From Eutypa lata (Eukaryota > Ascomycota > Sordariomycetes > Xylariales > Diatrypaceae), in contig JAKULF010000003.1 of the NCBI GenBank assembly GCA_022661535.1, positions 1,674,001 through 1,738,000 on the forward strand: DNA of 64,000 nt, given 5' to 3'. This document shows positions 46,843 through 59,569 of this stretch, piece after piece (position 1 is the first letter of the stretch; every line of letters begins with the position of its first letter). The position numbers and the translations under genes were made by a program. The notes under the pieces were generated by a model. It saw only the letters and a list, made by a program, of their open reading frames with translations. It was not told the DNA's origin and did not search any database.

Positions 46843-48451
46843 GTAGGCTCAAGATGGTACGAGGGATCAGCTGTTCAGCTTGCCTGAACCGATCGAATCA
46901 GGTTGTGTCGCGGTGTGTCATAGCGATGGCGTTTAAAAGGAAGTAGACGTTAATTTATATCTCACTGAGGTTTTTAATGCTAGAGAATTCGAATTTATTC
47001 TTGGCTTTTTCTTAGCTTGACATAAAAAGAAATCACATTGCCCCCCCCCCCCTTCCCTTCCGCCTATCTCATTATTACTACTATTATAGACTCTGTGTCG
47101 ATCCCCACTCTTTCAAGGCGATACCGATGCTCTTGTTTCAATTCGCTGGCTGCTCGCAGCCGCAGCGGCCCTGCAATGCATTGAAGCCGAACGGACCCTG
47201 TTCTGGTCCTTAGCAAGTAAGGCACCCATCCATTCATAGATACCCAACGTCCCGCCCGAAGCAGGTTTGCTACGCATTGCTATTGTTCGTGGTAATTAGT
47301 GATGGTGGTGGTTGTTGTTTGTCATGTAGTTAGTTATGTGGAATTTGGACCCAGTCGCACCAGACCGATCGACCAACGCATAATGTAGCACCCCCCCTCC
47401 CTCCCCCCCATTCCTTCCAAGCCACAAGGGAGGGATATAACCATGATCTGCTGTCTGACAGACCGAGCAATTTCATTATACCTTGTTTCGAGTTTATTAA
47501 AAGCCGTTTGAACGCTCGTCCTTGGCTTCAATGCGGTATTTAGCCATTTCTCTTTTGAAAAAAACAGTACCCCACCCCCCCCCTTTTTTGTCTCGAAATG
47601 TAGACGTGTGTTGGGATTGTATTTCCATCGTACCTTTTCGAGGCTTATATTGGTGTCTACACTCGTGTAGTGTTTTGTCCTTATTTATATCTAGATTCCA
47701 ATCACATGGCCCTTTCTAGTCCTTGACGTTCTCCGTTGCAAGCTTTGCGAATCAACCTACCCTACCTCGACATACTCGTTGTACCAAACTAGGTAGTTCG
47801 GTCCCAACCCTATGGATGGGAATACCAGACTATTCGGGACTATAAGGGATGCCCAAGACAAAAGCAAAACGGGACAGCGAGGACGCGATCGTCCTCCTGG
47901 AACGAGGATGGGCTGTGAGAAGACGAACCACCTCTCTCGGAGGTCCGAAAACACGCGTTCGTTACGCGGCCCATGACCAGTTTCTCCTCCTTCGCAACCC
48001 ACCATGAAGGCTTCGGAGACACTCTCCCGCGACGTTCCCATCTTCGACTCACAGACAGCCAGCTCGTGGCATTTCATAATATGTGATCAAGAAAAGAAGA
48101 AAGAAAGGGGTCGAACAAAAACAATGTTCCGGTCTTTCTTGATCTGCGCGGAAGAAGAAGAAGAAGGAAAAAATCCGCCAAGCAATCCGAGATCCCCGAA
48201 CCCATGGAGGTGTATTGTGGGTCAGCCATGGTCGGTAAGTAGATATGTATGTCAGCAAAGCTTCTTTTCGAGGATCTTCTAACGATGGGGATGGACCAGG
48301 CAGCAGCCATTGGGACACTTAGCTAGCCCTATGTGTGGCTATGTACATACGTGCGTATGTATTTATATAAGCTTCCCGTACCCATATGTGCGTACTGTAC
48401 GCCGAGTAACGTTATCGGCAAATTGTTGATCGCATGGTACTAGTTGAAGCC

Positions 48452-48475
48452 AGCCAGCCAGCCAGCCAGCAGATG
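48452..48475. repeat. (CAGC)n tandem repeat
   Basis: About five tandem CAGC copies followed by a reverse-complement GGCTGGCTG at 48475-48483, able to form a small hairpin. A similar CAGCCAGCCAG cluster lies near 48995. Confidence 0.8.
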
Positions 48476-49511
48476 GCTGGCTGATCCCAGCCTAATCAAA
48501 CCAAACCGTCAGCATGTTTCTTTTGCCTGAGCTGAATATCTAGCCGGGCCGGGCGAGGAGTAAGAGTGGCTGGGGAATCGGAATTAGGACGATAAGAACG
48601 CTGTTATTCTCCCAGACATCTCGAAGAAATTAGGCCTTCTTTCCAACTAACTTACTCCTCCTTTTCAGAACGAAGATGAAAGAGATCGATGATGTATACA
48701 TATATATACATGGGGGAGACGGCCTGTTGCGACCACCACCACAATCGTCTTCCCCCCAACTGATGGTATCAACCACGAGCCGAGAGTGATATCTTGGTAA
48801 GAGAGAGGGCTTGTAGGTATGGGCCACGAGGAAGACGGGTTTGTTCTTTATTCCCGTGCGCTAGCGAGGGCCTGCGGAGTGTATAAATCATTAGCTGCTG
48901 TCCAGTTCCAGCCACGTGGAATCCAGGATTTCATGCGAAGCTATACATACCTAGCTGACTTCAGGCTATTACCCATGATCAGCGCCAGCTAGCCAGTCAG
49001 CCAGCCAGCAAGCCAGATCTCATCTTCCATGTTTTTTTTTCTTCTGGCTATCGAGAATCAAAGATAAGAGAAAAAGAGGGTTGGAAAATCGACAGAATAT
49101 CAATTAACGAATTACCCAGCACGGCTGTTCGCAAAGTACCTATCGACCTGGGTAGTAAGGCAAGGTGGAACGACAAACAAGGCGGATGGATTACACACGT
49201 TATATGCAGGAACTTGGCACACACACACTTTCAGACCCGGTTGAATGGATGGGATTGCATAGCGGCGTATCTTGGCAAAAACGTGCTGTATGCGTACAAT
49301 AATACATGCATGCATGTCTAAAACCGCATGTATAATACGACGCGATGCGACGTGATGCGATGCCGATGCATAGCCGATCTCGAAGGAAGAAAAGTGCAAA
49401 AAGACTGCATGCGTCGACAAATATGTCAGCGAAAAAATTCACTTCAAAGTTGTATTGAGCTGATTGATAAGGTGGTCATCGTGATGGATGGTTAGCGGTG
49501 GTGGGTGGGTT

Positions 49512-49535
49512 AGTGAGTGAGTGAGTGAGTGAGTG
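49512..49535. repeat. (GTGA)n microsatellite
   Basis: About six uninterrupted GTGA units in gene-free DNA upstream of the small hypothetical gene's 3' side. Confidence 0.9.
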
Positions 49536-50375
49536 GCTGTGGAGTGAAATAAAAAAAAACAACGGAGAAAGGGGGAGGAAGGATGGATAGATCGGGGATG
49601 GCATCGGAACCCTTCAATTGAAAACACGACGACAATATTGGCCCCACGACTCCGATGTAGTCTTTTTTGGCAACATTGAAGGAAGAACATGGCATGAAAG
49701 TACGACATCCTTCACATTGGACCGACAATTATTCGGAGAATGTCGGGCGATACGAGAAGAGAGCTGCCTCCTTCAAAGAGGGGTGATCGAAAACAGGTGC
49801 GGGATTATTCATACTACTTAATAATGCGATGGTAATGACGTATTCAGTGATAAGGGAAGTTTTCTTCTTTTTCTTTCTTTTTCTTCCTTCGATGAGACAG
49901 GTCGAGTTGGCACTCGATAAAGCAGAAGCGTCGTAGAAGTATAAAACCTTCTACATGAAATTCTTTTTCATGGTATTACAAAAATCATTCCTTATTATTC
50001 ATCAAGTGTAGGAGTCTTCAAGTGAAGCCCCTGAATAGGTTGATTACATATACAATGAGACTCCATGGCCCATGGCCCAGGAGTACTCGGGGTATCATCA
50101 GCCTCAATTATCCCTGCGTTGAACCCGAAGCAAGCACATCCATCGCACGCCTGATTTTATCATATCCAAACTTCTCCCATTTTATATCTTTTATCCAGTC
50201 CTCATGATGGTAAAAACACAGAAAAGAGATGAGGAAAAAAAAAAGGCAGGAGAAAAACCAGAAGATGCAAACATACACATCTATGCCCCGCAGGTGACTG
50301 CGATGTGGCAGAAGGGAATCCAGATCTCATCATCGTCGTTCATCGTAACCATCGTCGTCAATATCATGGTCACCA

Positions 50376-51071
50376 TTAGTCCTCCATGAGGTCGTCCGAA
50401 ATGTTGTCTGGAATCTTCGAACAATCTGCGAACTGGTGGCCAGTCGCACAGACATCCTCTGCAATAGGGTCTGATGACTGGACAGTTGGGGCGGTAACCA
50501 TATCCCACGATGAGGAAGTCCCAGACGTGATCACAGTTCTAGCATGGCTCTCTGGCATCATCATGCTGGAGCTAAGGTCCAGTGGCTGGTCCTGACCCCC
50601 GAATGGGAGCTGGCCCGCGTTAACCCAGGCGGATAGGTCGTATGGACATGGGCGGGCGGAGTATTCATAGTTCAGGGCCCTCATTGCCTGTTCTGTCAAG
50701 GGCTTAATAGCTCCCTCATGGCCACAGTCGAAGTCGTGATTGATAACACTAAAGAGGCGATCAGGTACAGAAGGGGTGACGGCGTCTCTTTCCTTCACTC
50801 CATTTACTGCCTTCACTGTGCTGTCGGTATTTTCAGAGTCCGGGTTCGAGGTGGTGGTAAGCCTTTGACGGCCACATGTACTCGATGTCGATAAGGAGGA
50901 GTGGGAGGAGTGGATGGACTGAGGCCCGGCCACCGGGCCGGTCATGTCAGCCGGCGAGAAGTTGCTCTCTTTGAGGTTGGGGGGGCGGTTCCTGGTATGA
51001 GGGGGCTCGACGATCTCCCACTCGGAGTCGGACTCGGACTTGGAGAACTGATCTGGAAGCCGCCGTGTCAT
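50376..51071 (-). CDS. hypothetical acidic, disordered protein
   Basis: A single open frame of 231 residues with ATG start and a stop after MED. It is not recognised. The N terminus (SESDSEWEIVEPPH) is an acidic Trp-containing patch of the type that often mediates protein binding. The middle is Ser/Thr-rich low complexity (SIHSSHSSLSTSSTCG), and the C-terminal half is better ordered and mildly acidic, with DRLFSVINHDFDCGHEGAIKPLTEQAMRAL and PYDLSAWVNAGQLPFGG and several spaced Cys/His residues (CGH, CPY, CATGHQ). Length, balanced codon use and the absence of repeats support a real gene rather than chance. No signal peptide or membrane segment is seen. A nuclear or adaptor protein is possible, but no function can be assigned. 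Confidence 0.6.
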   Translation of the reverse strand: MTRRLPDQFSKSESDSEWEIVEPPHTRNRPPNLKESNFSPADMTGPVAGPQSIHSSHSSLSTSSTCGRQRLTTTSNPDSENTDSTVKAVNGVKERDAVTPSVPDRLFSVINHDFDCGHEGAIKPLTEQAMRALNYEYSARPCPYDLSAWVNAGQLPFGGQDQPLDLSSSMMMPESHARTVITSGTSSSWDMVTAPTVQSSDPIAEDVCATGHQFADCSKIPDNISDDLMED

Positions 51072-51637
51072 GATGTTGGTTGTTTAGGGGAGGAAGGAAG
51101 GTTGGTTGGTATATGGTCTATGGTATATGGTATGTGGGTATTATCGACTGGCTCAAGTGATGTCAGGTTAGATGATTGAAAACTTCAACTTCTTTGCCTT
51201 GGAACTAACATACAAGTGGGTGTACATGGAGAAGGGAAACAGTATGGATATGGCGGAATCCCGAGTCTAACTGAGGAGTCAAGGCAGGTCGAGATCTAAC
51301 AATGTCTTGTCTGCTTGGGTACGTCGTACAAAGCTGGACTGAGCTACCTGGGGCCGGTAGGTGGGTATGTATGAAGGACCGAGTAGTTCGTCTAGTCTAA
51401 TGAAATCAGATGGCCACTCGAAAACAAAAGAGGGGCGTCGCGGTTTGAGTTGTCGAACGGGAAACAAGGGAAGATAGAATGGTCGGACGGTTTCTACGTT
51501 ATTTGTTACGAGGTAGGGTGGGTGTGTGGGATCTTATACTCCAGACTTCTTATAGGGATGGTGGTGGTGGGGTATAAGCTATTGGGAATTTGGGGATCAT
51601 TGCCTACCTACCGTACCTTACCTAACCACCTACTACT

Positions 51638-51682
51638 TACCTACCTACCTACCTACCTACCTACCTACCTACCTACCTACCT
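51638..51682. repeat. (ACCT)n microsatellite
   Basis: About eleven uninterrupted four-base units, flanked by degenerate copies from 51603 to 51712. Confidence 0.95.
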
Positions 51683-54448
51683 AGTTTACCTACCTAGTAC
51701 CTACCTACATGATGTAACTACAAACAATAACCTTCTTGTCCCACCTCTACAAGGTGCGTGTCTACATTCAAATGTATATGTGGCATACTGTTACATCAGT
51801 ACAACAACGTTTGGAGAGTATGGAGGGCTTTTGTATGTCCAATGAAGAGAGTAGGTATGTAGTTAAAACGTACATACCTCTTCCTGCTAATCCCACCAGA
51901 GCGAAAAGTGTCCGAATCCTTCGAATTATTATCCTCCAAGACATACATGTGGTCCTTCTCTCTCGCCTCATTCTCACAGCGGCATGTGCCCACATGTGCG
52001 GTTCTGCATGTGCGCCATTTTCCCTTGAAGGTATTATGTTGTGCCCCTAATCAATGAAGACTATCCTATGGGGTTGGTCTTGTAAGATCGAGATATACTG
52101 AGATCGAAGGTAGGTAGGTATATGTATGTACATGCACTGAGACAGTAGAGGAGCATGTAAGTAACTGCATGTGCAGTCTGGCTGGCCTGTATGAATATGA
52201 ATATCTAGGTACGTACGAAGTAGGTATAGAAACAAGGATTCAATCAATGTTGCCGTCCGCCATTCATGGTACCTACCTACACACCTAACTTGTACTTCTA
52301 CGTATCCTAAAAATGTATGCATTGGATGTAATATGACATCGGCACATATGTGCCTCCGTCGTATAGAAGAATACATAACCTACCTAGGTACGTATGTAGG
52401 TAGGTATGTACCTACAGAGGAATCATTATTCCACCTACAACGTCAACAATATACCTAAGTACCTAGATAATAAGAAGACGTATCCTGCGGCACAGCTACA
52501 TGTATTTTAGCTGTCTTCATAGTAGTCCGGCATTATGTACATAAAGGCGCAGTAGGTGATTACATGTGTACGTAGGGTGTGGTTGTATATAAGTGGCATG
52601 CAATGGACCCCATACTCTATACTACATACCAACTTGCCTACCAATGTAGGCAATATAAGTACATACATATGTAGACACCTACATGATGCTGGTTACGTAT
52701 TTAACGACACCTCTACCTGTTATATCTGATCTCATGTTACATGACTTCTAGGAACAAAATCGACTTATAGTATGCCTCACTTTGTGTTCACCACATAGAA
52801 AAAGATTGAAGTTGATGAGATGAAAATTCCCGGACTGAATATTCCAATTCAGTGATTATCATGTAGACAGAGCTTAGGTACCTATAGGTACATGTATAGG
52901 GAGTCCAAAACAGTATCAATATAGCCATCAGTACGTACAATACCTACATACATACTTACCTACATACGTACATACATATACACTAAACACACCGGACGGG
53001 ACAGGGGGTATTATGCCACAGAGTGCATGTGTAGAGTTGCATGTGGGCAATTTAGTGTAGCTTCGGTAAGTAGGTAATCCTTGACGATTATGTATTGTAC
53101 AGTGCCGTCAGTTTCCTTATATCTGAGTACTAGGTAGGTAAGAATTCAATGTGGTTGATTAAGCTACCAACCAACCTCATGCTAGGTAGGTATCTGAGGA
53201 AATCGCATTGGCCCAACGCGAACGTTCGTTAGGCCAGTAACTATTGTTACTGTGTGCCGATGAGGCCCATTCCCGGCACGGTCAACTAGGTAGGTATTGA
53301 CAAGTCAACGTCCGAGACGTCCATCCACTTTCGTCTACTTAGTCTCTTCTCGTGGCCATGCTCACCCTTCGGATTGGGGGAACGCGGCTCATACCTCACA
53401 GTGCGATATACGTCCCTTGTGCTTGGGGTGATGATGCGTCACGTATATATGAGGTGCATGTTCAGTCGCTGCAAGCCGCGGGGGGTACATGCTGCGCGCA
53501 ACACCTGAGCAATCTCGATACAGACACCGAATCCGTGGGGTTCTAAGCTAACTCAAGTTTCAAGAGCTGTGGCGCTTAACACCGTATAAACCGCACACAC
53601 TTTGATCCAATGCCAACTAAGCAACGACGTGGTCAATTAGCTTAACGTTGTGCTCCCAGCATGTGATGTTATTGTGTAGCCTTTTGGTTCCTACTTAGAC
53701 TACCTACTTTAGTTTATATGGATGTAGGCAGGACACATCCATACTTAACTGCACCGGTCAATGACTAGTTAGCCAATCCGGGTGCCTATTCAATAGCAAC
53801 TTTCCGCTGTCGAGGAACCTCCAGCATGGAATAACCGGTTTTCGTTGAAATTCTATGTATAGACATGACTAAAGAACTTTGTAATCATCCTTTTGACCTC
53901 GCTAAGTAATAATATCTAATTCATATCGATCTAAGACCGTCATGTGTCTAAAAAGCGAGGTGTGTCCCTCAAAAACCCCACCCCCGCATATCATCCCGGC
54001 CGGCCGCTGGATGCCGTTGTGCCAGTGTGCCCGTAGTTAGGTTAGTAGCTTGAAGGATTCTCATTACTATAGCAGCTGGTTATATATCTGATATAGGTAT
54101 AATTCGTGCGGTCACTTCGTATTACCTAGAGGTAGATGTATGTATGTACCTAGGTGGGTATTTGTGCATACATGGTAGGCGATACGATGCTGCATAGGAA
54201 ATCAGCCTTGTCGGCTCATCAACGAAACATGTTTCGTCACAGGGTGAGTCCAGGAGATATGAAGTTAGCCTAATAATGAAAGAGACGGTTAAACTCGGAG
54301 TACAACCGGGAATTCCCGTAAAAGAATATCCAATTCAGCGGTGCATTTAAAGACATAGACAGAGATCAGCAAACATTCTCCGTTGCCTGCCATCTGTACA
54401 TACCCACCTGTAATGCTTTTGGGTTCGGCATAGTTAACTAGTAGGCAG

Positions 54449-54472
54449 ATATATATATATATATATATATAT
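54449..54472. repeat. (AT)n microsatellite
   Basis: About twelve uninterrupted AT dinucleotides in gene-free DNA. Confidence 0.95.
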
Positions 54473-56404
54473 GACTTACCAGCTTACCAGAATCAGCACT
54501 TTATATTTACTTCGTAGTATGTGCTCTATCTGGAAAGGCCAAGAATATTATAATGCTGACTCCAGCCTAGATATTGGTAGGTTACGTTGGGCTTCAGCGG
54601 GTACAGTACCCTATTCCACCTTTATTTATACGTGCGCTCACAAGTACATATTTGTGTGTACATAACCAACTATATAATCAAATACTGATGTGCGTCGGGA
54701 TATCCCTTGTAAGAGAATAAAAATACCCTTGGCGGTTCTACGTAGTAAATTATACGGTAAATATACGCACGTCTGATATACACTTAAGGATAGAACACAC
54801 TCTAATGTAGAATACACACATAGTTACCTACATATGTAGGTAAGTACCTACCTTGTACGAAAAATAAGATATTCTTCCGTAGCAGCGGCACATTTGTAGG
54901 TATTGGTCTCCAAAGTTACATATGTACGTCCCACTATCCCGCCGTAGGGTGAATCACGTTCTCGAGGCAATTGGCCGCTAAGAAATCCATAAGTTGTCAA
55001 AAGAAGCCGGCCAAGGCTAACGGTCTTCCCGTGGCTGATTGAATTGGAACTTTGTTGTTTCCGGAACGCTATCCTCTTAATCCTCGAACCCGTCAAGTGT
55101 CGAGACGCCACTCACCGCTTTAAAGAACAATTAATTTATGATAGGTCAGTAAATCACCGGGTTTTACGAAGTACCCCTACCACTATATATTTCCTTTTCA
55201 CCTGACAGGAACTATTTAAAGGCCAAAGTACATATGCTTAATTACGTCCACTGACGAAGCTGACCACCACCATCTCGCGCTGATATCGCTGTCCGCGTCT
55301 ACCTAAGTTAGCTACCTAGGTACCTAAGTAGTCTCCCCGTTCTCCCCCGCTGTTTTTGCTCCATACCCACGTAACGTTGGTAAATATGTAAATAGTAAAT
55401 AAATGCTTACCTACGCAAGCGCCACCAAGCGGGTGAGAAATATATTCACGTAACTTGGCTTACGCAAGATGGTCGTAGCATCGACCTCGGGACCATCACA
55501 AGACAAATACATGATAATATCCCTCGTTCTTTCTTTGCGAATAGGATGCTCTTCCGGGCCACGAGCACTCCTGAATTTGCCAAGCTGGGCTGGCCGACTA
55601 TCTATCTATCTGACTAAAGAAGATGCCGCAGACGGTCAGCCCAAAGGGGAATGCTTCTGGAAGGACTCATGATCCAGGACCCTTGGAGGGTCCTACATAA
55701 GTTAGGTCCGATCTTTGCCCTTATCGTACACATGTACGACATCACACCCGGACGGGGCCCACTGCCACCCTGCCAACCCTGTTAACCCTGCCAACCCCTG
55801 GTCGTCGCCTTGGGCCCTGGGTCCTCTGGTACTAAACCCTCATACTTATTATGTAGTCAAGTAGGTAGTTATGTATGCGCCATGGCCCAGACGTCCCATC
55901 CAATCTCGGGTGTCTTCCAACTTTCCAAGTGAGATGGGGCAGCACCCATGGGGATTTTCTTTTGTGGTGGAGGGGAGACGAGGCGGGGCGCTTTCCCTAA
56001 TTACTACCTACCCACTACCTACCTACCTATAGTTATACATGCATACCTACAAATCTACCTACCCACGCATACCCACGCATGTCTGGGCGGTAGTTCTACC
56101 TGCGATGTGCAATGCAGCAGCAGGCATTCCTAGGTTCCTGGCACCTGGGAACCAAGACCTTCTGGAAGGATTCTTTCTCTACAGTCTCTACGATCCTTGC
56201 AGGGACCTTCTGACCCTTTAGATTTTTCTTTCCACACACATACATAGCATTAACGGCACGCCCTCCCTCGCGGACCGCGTAACCAGCCGGTAAACTTAAA
56301 GTTGATGACAGTGGATAGATAGACGGGCTTGTAGCAGCTTTCCCAAGACGAACCCCCTCCTACTTCCCCTCCCGTCCCTCCGTCGCTCACTCCCCTACCC
56401 TGCT

Positions 56405-56440
56405 ATCCATCCACCCATCCATTCATCCATCCATCCATCC
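56405..56440. repeat. (ATCC)n microsatellite
   Basis: Slightly imperfect ATCC/CATC tandem units, about eight copies, ending in a C run. Confidence 0.85.
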
Positions 56441-57796
56441 CCCCAGCCTCGCTCAATCGATCCCAATCCACCCATGCTACGCATGTACATACATACGCTA
56501 TCCAGTGGTTTCCTGGATGGGAATGCTTCCAGAATAGTCAGATAGTTCAGATGATCCGTGATCGAACCCCGGATCCCTGCTGGGCTAGGTATTCTCGGTT
56601 TCCTACCCAATGGTTATGGAAGAGAGCCATAGCCTTACTTATCTACTACATACCTACACCGCCCATGTGCAACCTTGTCAAAATGCCCCCTCACTGGGTC
56701 CAATATAGGTTCCTGGAAAGAGAGCAAACCCAAAAAAAAAGCGATAGCGAGTACCATAAACGAGCCCCTTTTCCCCGGGTGCTACCCGTGCTGCTACGGA
56801 GTGTGATCTCGAAACCGGTGCTATTCTTCCAAGTAGCAGAGAGGACCTACTATTCCTCGCCCCCCCCCCCCCTTTTCTTTTCAAATGCTCCCATCACTCG
56901 TCATTTATCATTATAGCTAAATTGGCAATAGAGCCAGTTAGATCCAAAAGCTTCTTTTCGAGCCCTAAGGCTTAGCATAGAAATGGAGGGGGGCGGTCAT
57001 AGGTAGGTAGGTAGAAGGCTATGAACTGGACGGAATACGTTCCGGGCATTTCTTCTAGAACAATTCTAGGACCCAGGCTAGGGACAATTAAAGTAAGACA
57101 TCGCCGATAAGCTTGACGTGTTTAGCGTAGTCTCTTGCATACATAACCTCGTAGTAGACGCACCCACCTACATGGATACGTACATATATCAGCCCCTGGG
57201 CAGATGATCAAAACACTAATGTACCTACATAGATCAGAGACCTACATGTTGAATTCTATTAATTAGCCCTGATAACCTTCCATCAACCCCCCCCCCCCCT
57301 TTCATATCCCGGAGCGTCAGTAATAATATGTCAGGCTATGTGCGTCTGTGTGAGATGTGCGGTCTGCGTGTCTCAGGGGTGGCAAGGCTGTTTCTACGTA
57401 ATGGGATTTGGGGGGTGGTGTGTGTATACAATACGCTACGTGATAATTATTGGATGGGGTTAATATGAGGGGATTTGCTTGCGTGTGTAGTACAAATCAT
57501 CACTGACTATGGTGCAGCGGCTAGCTATTATTATACAGCTAAGTTGACATCGTAGGTGGTAATTGATCGTCTTTGTGGCTTTAGGCAAGATGGGTAGATC
57601 ACAGCCAGGTATTCCTGGCTTTCCCGAGGTGACGGCCAACGGACGTACCTATTCAGTCCTAGATACTTACCTATCTATACCTATGTACCTACCTACTTCT
57701 AAGAATGTGTGCGTGTGTTATATGTATGCGACCCCTACGACCCCGTCCCGTCCCATCTTAACCATGGTTGGCAAGTTGGCCCGTTGTGTGGATGAA

Positions 57797-57880
57797 TGAT
57801 AGATGAAATGTGGAAGGATAGATGAAATGATAGATAAAAGGTGAAATGATACATGAAATGATAGACAAAATGTGGATGTA
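57797..57880. repeat. short minisatellite, unit near GATAGATGAAAT
   Basis: Five or six degenerate copies of a 12-16 base unit built on GATAGATGAAAT/GATAGACAAAAT follow one another. No other copy of this unit was noticed in the window. Confidence 0.75.
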
Positions 57881-59310
57881 ATGGATGGTGAATGTAACGC
57901 TCACCACGTGTCGGGAGACCCAAGCTAAGCGCCCGCCCGTCCACAGCCAATCTTGGGCGAGTAGCCATTGGACAGCTCCTGCTGCTATATAGGTACGACG
58001 CTATATACCACTCCTGTGGTGTTCTGTGTCGTGCTGCATCGCGCAGTCAAGAGCATACAAGTAACAGAAACAGCAGGGCGCTGCCATTACCACTAAAGTA
58101 GAACTGCTACCAAGGAATGAAACGTTCACCCAGTATTACTGCATATAGTTCACACCCAGTACTGCCTAACCTACCTACCTACTTACATGTAGCTGTGCAG
58201 CGAGCTGAGCCGCTAGGACCGAGTGGCTACCTACTGGCTACCTATCTACCTACCTAATAATAACAACTCTCGGGTCACCAGCGCGTGACGATCAGTGGGA
58301 TGTAGGAGTGGTAGCATTGGCCCTCGCATCGCATGGAACCTTGACACATGGCTGAATAATTCAAGAAGGGAAATCCGGCGATTGGTCCCGGTACCTAGTT
58401 AGGACTTTTTCACCTTTTTTTCTTTGAGAAAATCTCTCACCCACAACGGGCGGCACTAGAACCGGCGGAAAAGGGTAGATGGAAAATGTGGCTACGATGA
58501 CTATGACAACCCGGGAGAGTTATACCTAACTACCTAGGTACTTACGTAGCCTACCTACATACCTCTACACCTGCTCGCGGGTATTTTGTATGTTCAGCCT
58601 TTGTCCAAGGCACATAAAACAGCAAAGACCCTCTCCCGATGCATACTCGTTCCTTTTCCTAGACATGTACCATAGATGTGCTGCTACGTAAACCACGCGA
58701 GGGTCAAATTTTAGATCAGATCGCTAGGCATATTCTAGAAAGTCCAGCAAGTGCTTCAGGTGCTGTAGTTTTGCCCAGCACCACGGCACGCCCCATCGCT
58801 GTTACATTATCATATACGTTTCAGTAGTTACAGGGGGACCGGGCCGACCTCTAATACTGAGACTAGGACGGAGATGGAGGAGGGCTTTCTCTACTCTCTC
58901 CCCGTCTGTCGTCTGTTCCCTTGCATCCTTGGCCGGCCGGTCGCCATGTCCCATGCCCTCCCGCCCCCTTTTCCCCGCGATAAAATTGTCCATTAAAGGA
59001 AGGTACGTTATAAAATGCCTCTTCCTTGTTCTTCTTGTTTTCTTTTGTTGAATACCCGCTGGGGGCTCGTTCCTTCGGAGAGCGGCAAGCAATGCCCTCG
59101 CACTGCCGTTGCATGCATTTCTGCAAGCATGCATGCAAGCACGCACGCGCGCATGCGGCATGCGGAGCCCCTCGAGGATTAACTTACAACCCCCTGCCTT
59201 GCCTGCTTCCTGCAATGCAGCATACCGCTCGCTGCCTCGTCAGCTCGGCAAGGATGTTCTTTATGTTCGGTGTAACCCAGGTGTGACTAATTTATGCCAC
59301 CCACAGGATA

Positions 59311-59335
59311 CACACGCACGCACGCACGCACATGC
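59311..59335. repeat. (CGCA)n microsatellite
   Basis: About five CGCA units bordered by CA and CATA repeats, downstream of the patatin-family gene. Confidence 0.85.
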
Positions 59336-59569
59336 ATACATACATACACATTGTCGGCCAAACGAACCGAATCGAGGAATTAATTACCTCCCCGCTGCGG
59401 CATGTCGTTGTTATTGCTCAGTAACTCCACTCCGTCGTTTGCTACTTCTTGGAGATTTCCTCTCCCTCCTGCGCGGCCCCAGCGTCCAGGTTTCGGTGCC
59501 GACACCAGCGTATATCGTTTCCTGTTCTTCTTGTTCTTGCCCCGTGACAATCGGGAGTAGGCGCTATCT

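Larger units (their letters stand above)
46843..50375. other. 3.5 kb gene-free region
   Basis: No credible coding frame between the convergent ERB1 and hypothetical genes. It holds a C12 run (47041-47052), CAGC/CCAG tandem runs (48452-48475 and about 48992-49015), a (GTGA)n run (about 49512-49535), and a hairpin-forming CATGAAATTC...TTTTTCATG near 49955-49972. Confidence 0.55.
51072..59569. other. 8.5 kb gene desert rich in short tandem motifs
   Basis: No frame in this interval has coding character; the longest frames are translations of TACC or CATGCAAG repeats. The DNA is dense in TACCTACC, AGGTAGGT, CATACATA and the palindrome TACCTAGGTA (for example near 52381, 54150, 55315, 58530), plus poly-C runs at about 56860-56872 and 57287-57299. 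It may hold untranslated or non-coding transcripts, but nothing defined is visible. Confidence 0.55.

Noticed and set aside
49920..49985. Third introner copy (ATAAAACCTTCTACATGAAATTC)
   Set aside because: Only a short resemblance to the TATAGAACCTTCTACAAGG core; splice ends and inverted repeats of the introners are missing.
51450..51845. 131-codon frame with repeated TYLP units
   Set aside because: Translation of the (ACCT)n microsatellite; no support as a protein.
56540..56600. tRNA-like GATCGAACCCCGGATC word on the plus strand (GGTTCGATC on the minus)
   Set aside because: Resembles a T loop, but no acceptor, D or anticodon stems can be formed around it.
58802..59215. 137-codon minus-strand frame
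   Set aside because: Driven by GCATGCAAGCATGC repeats downstream of the patatin-family gene; basic, unordered product with no splice or start context.
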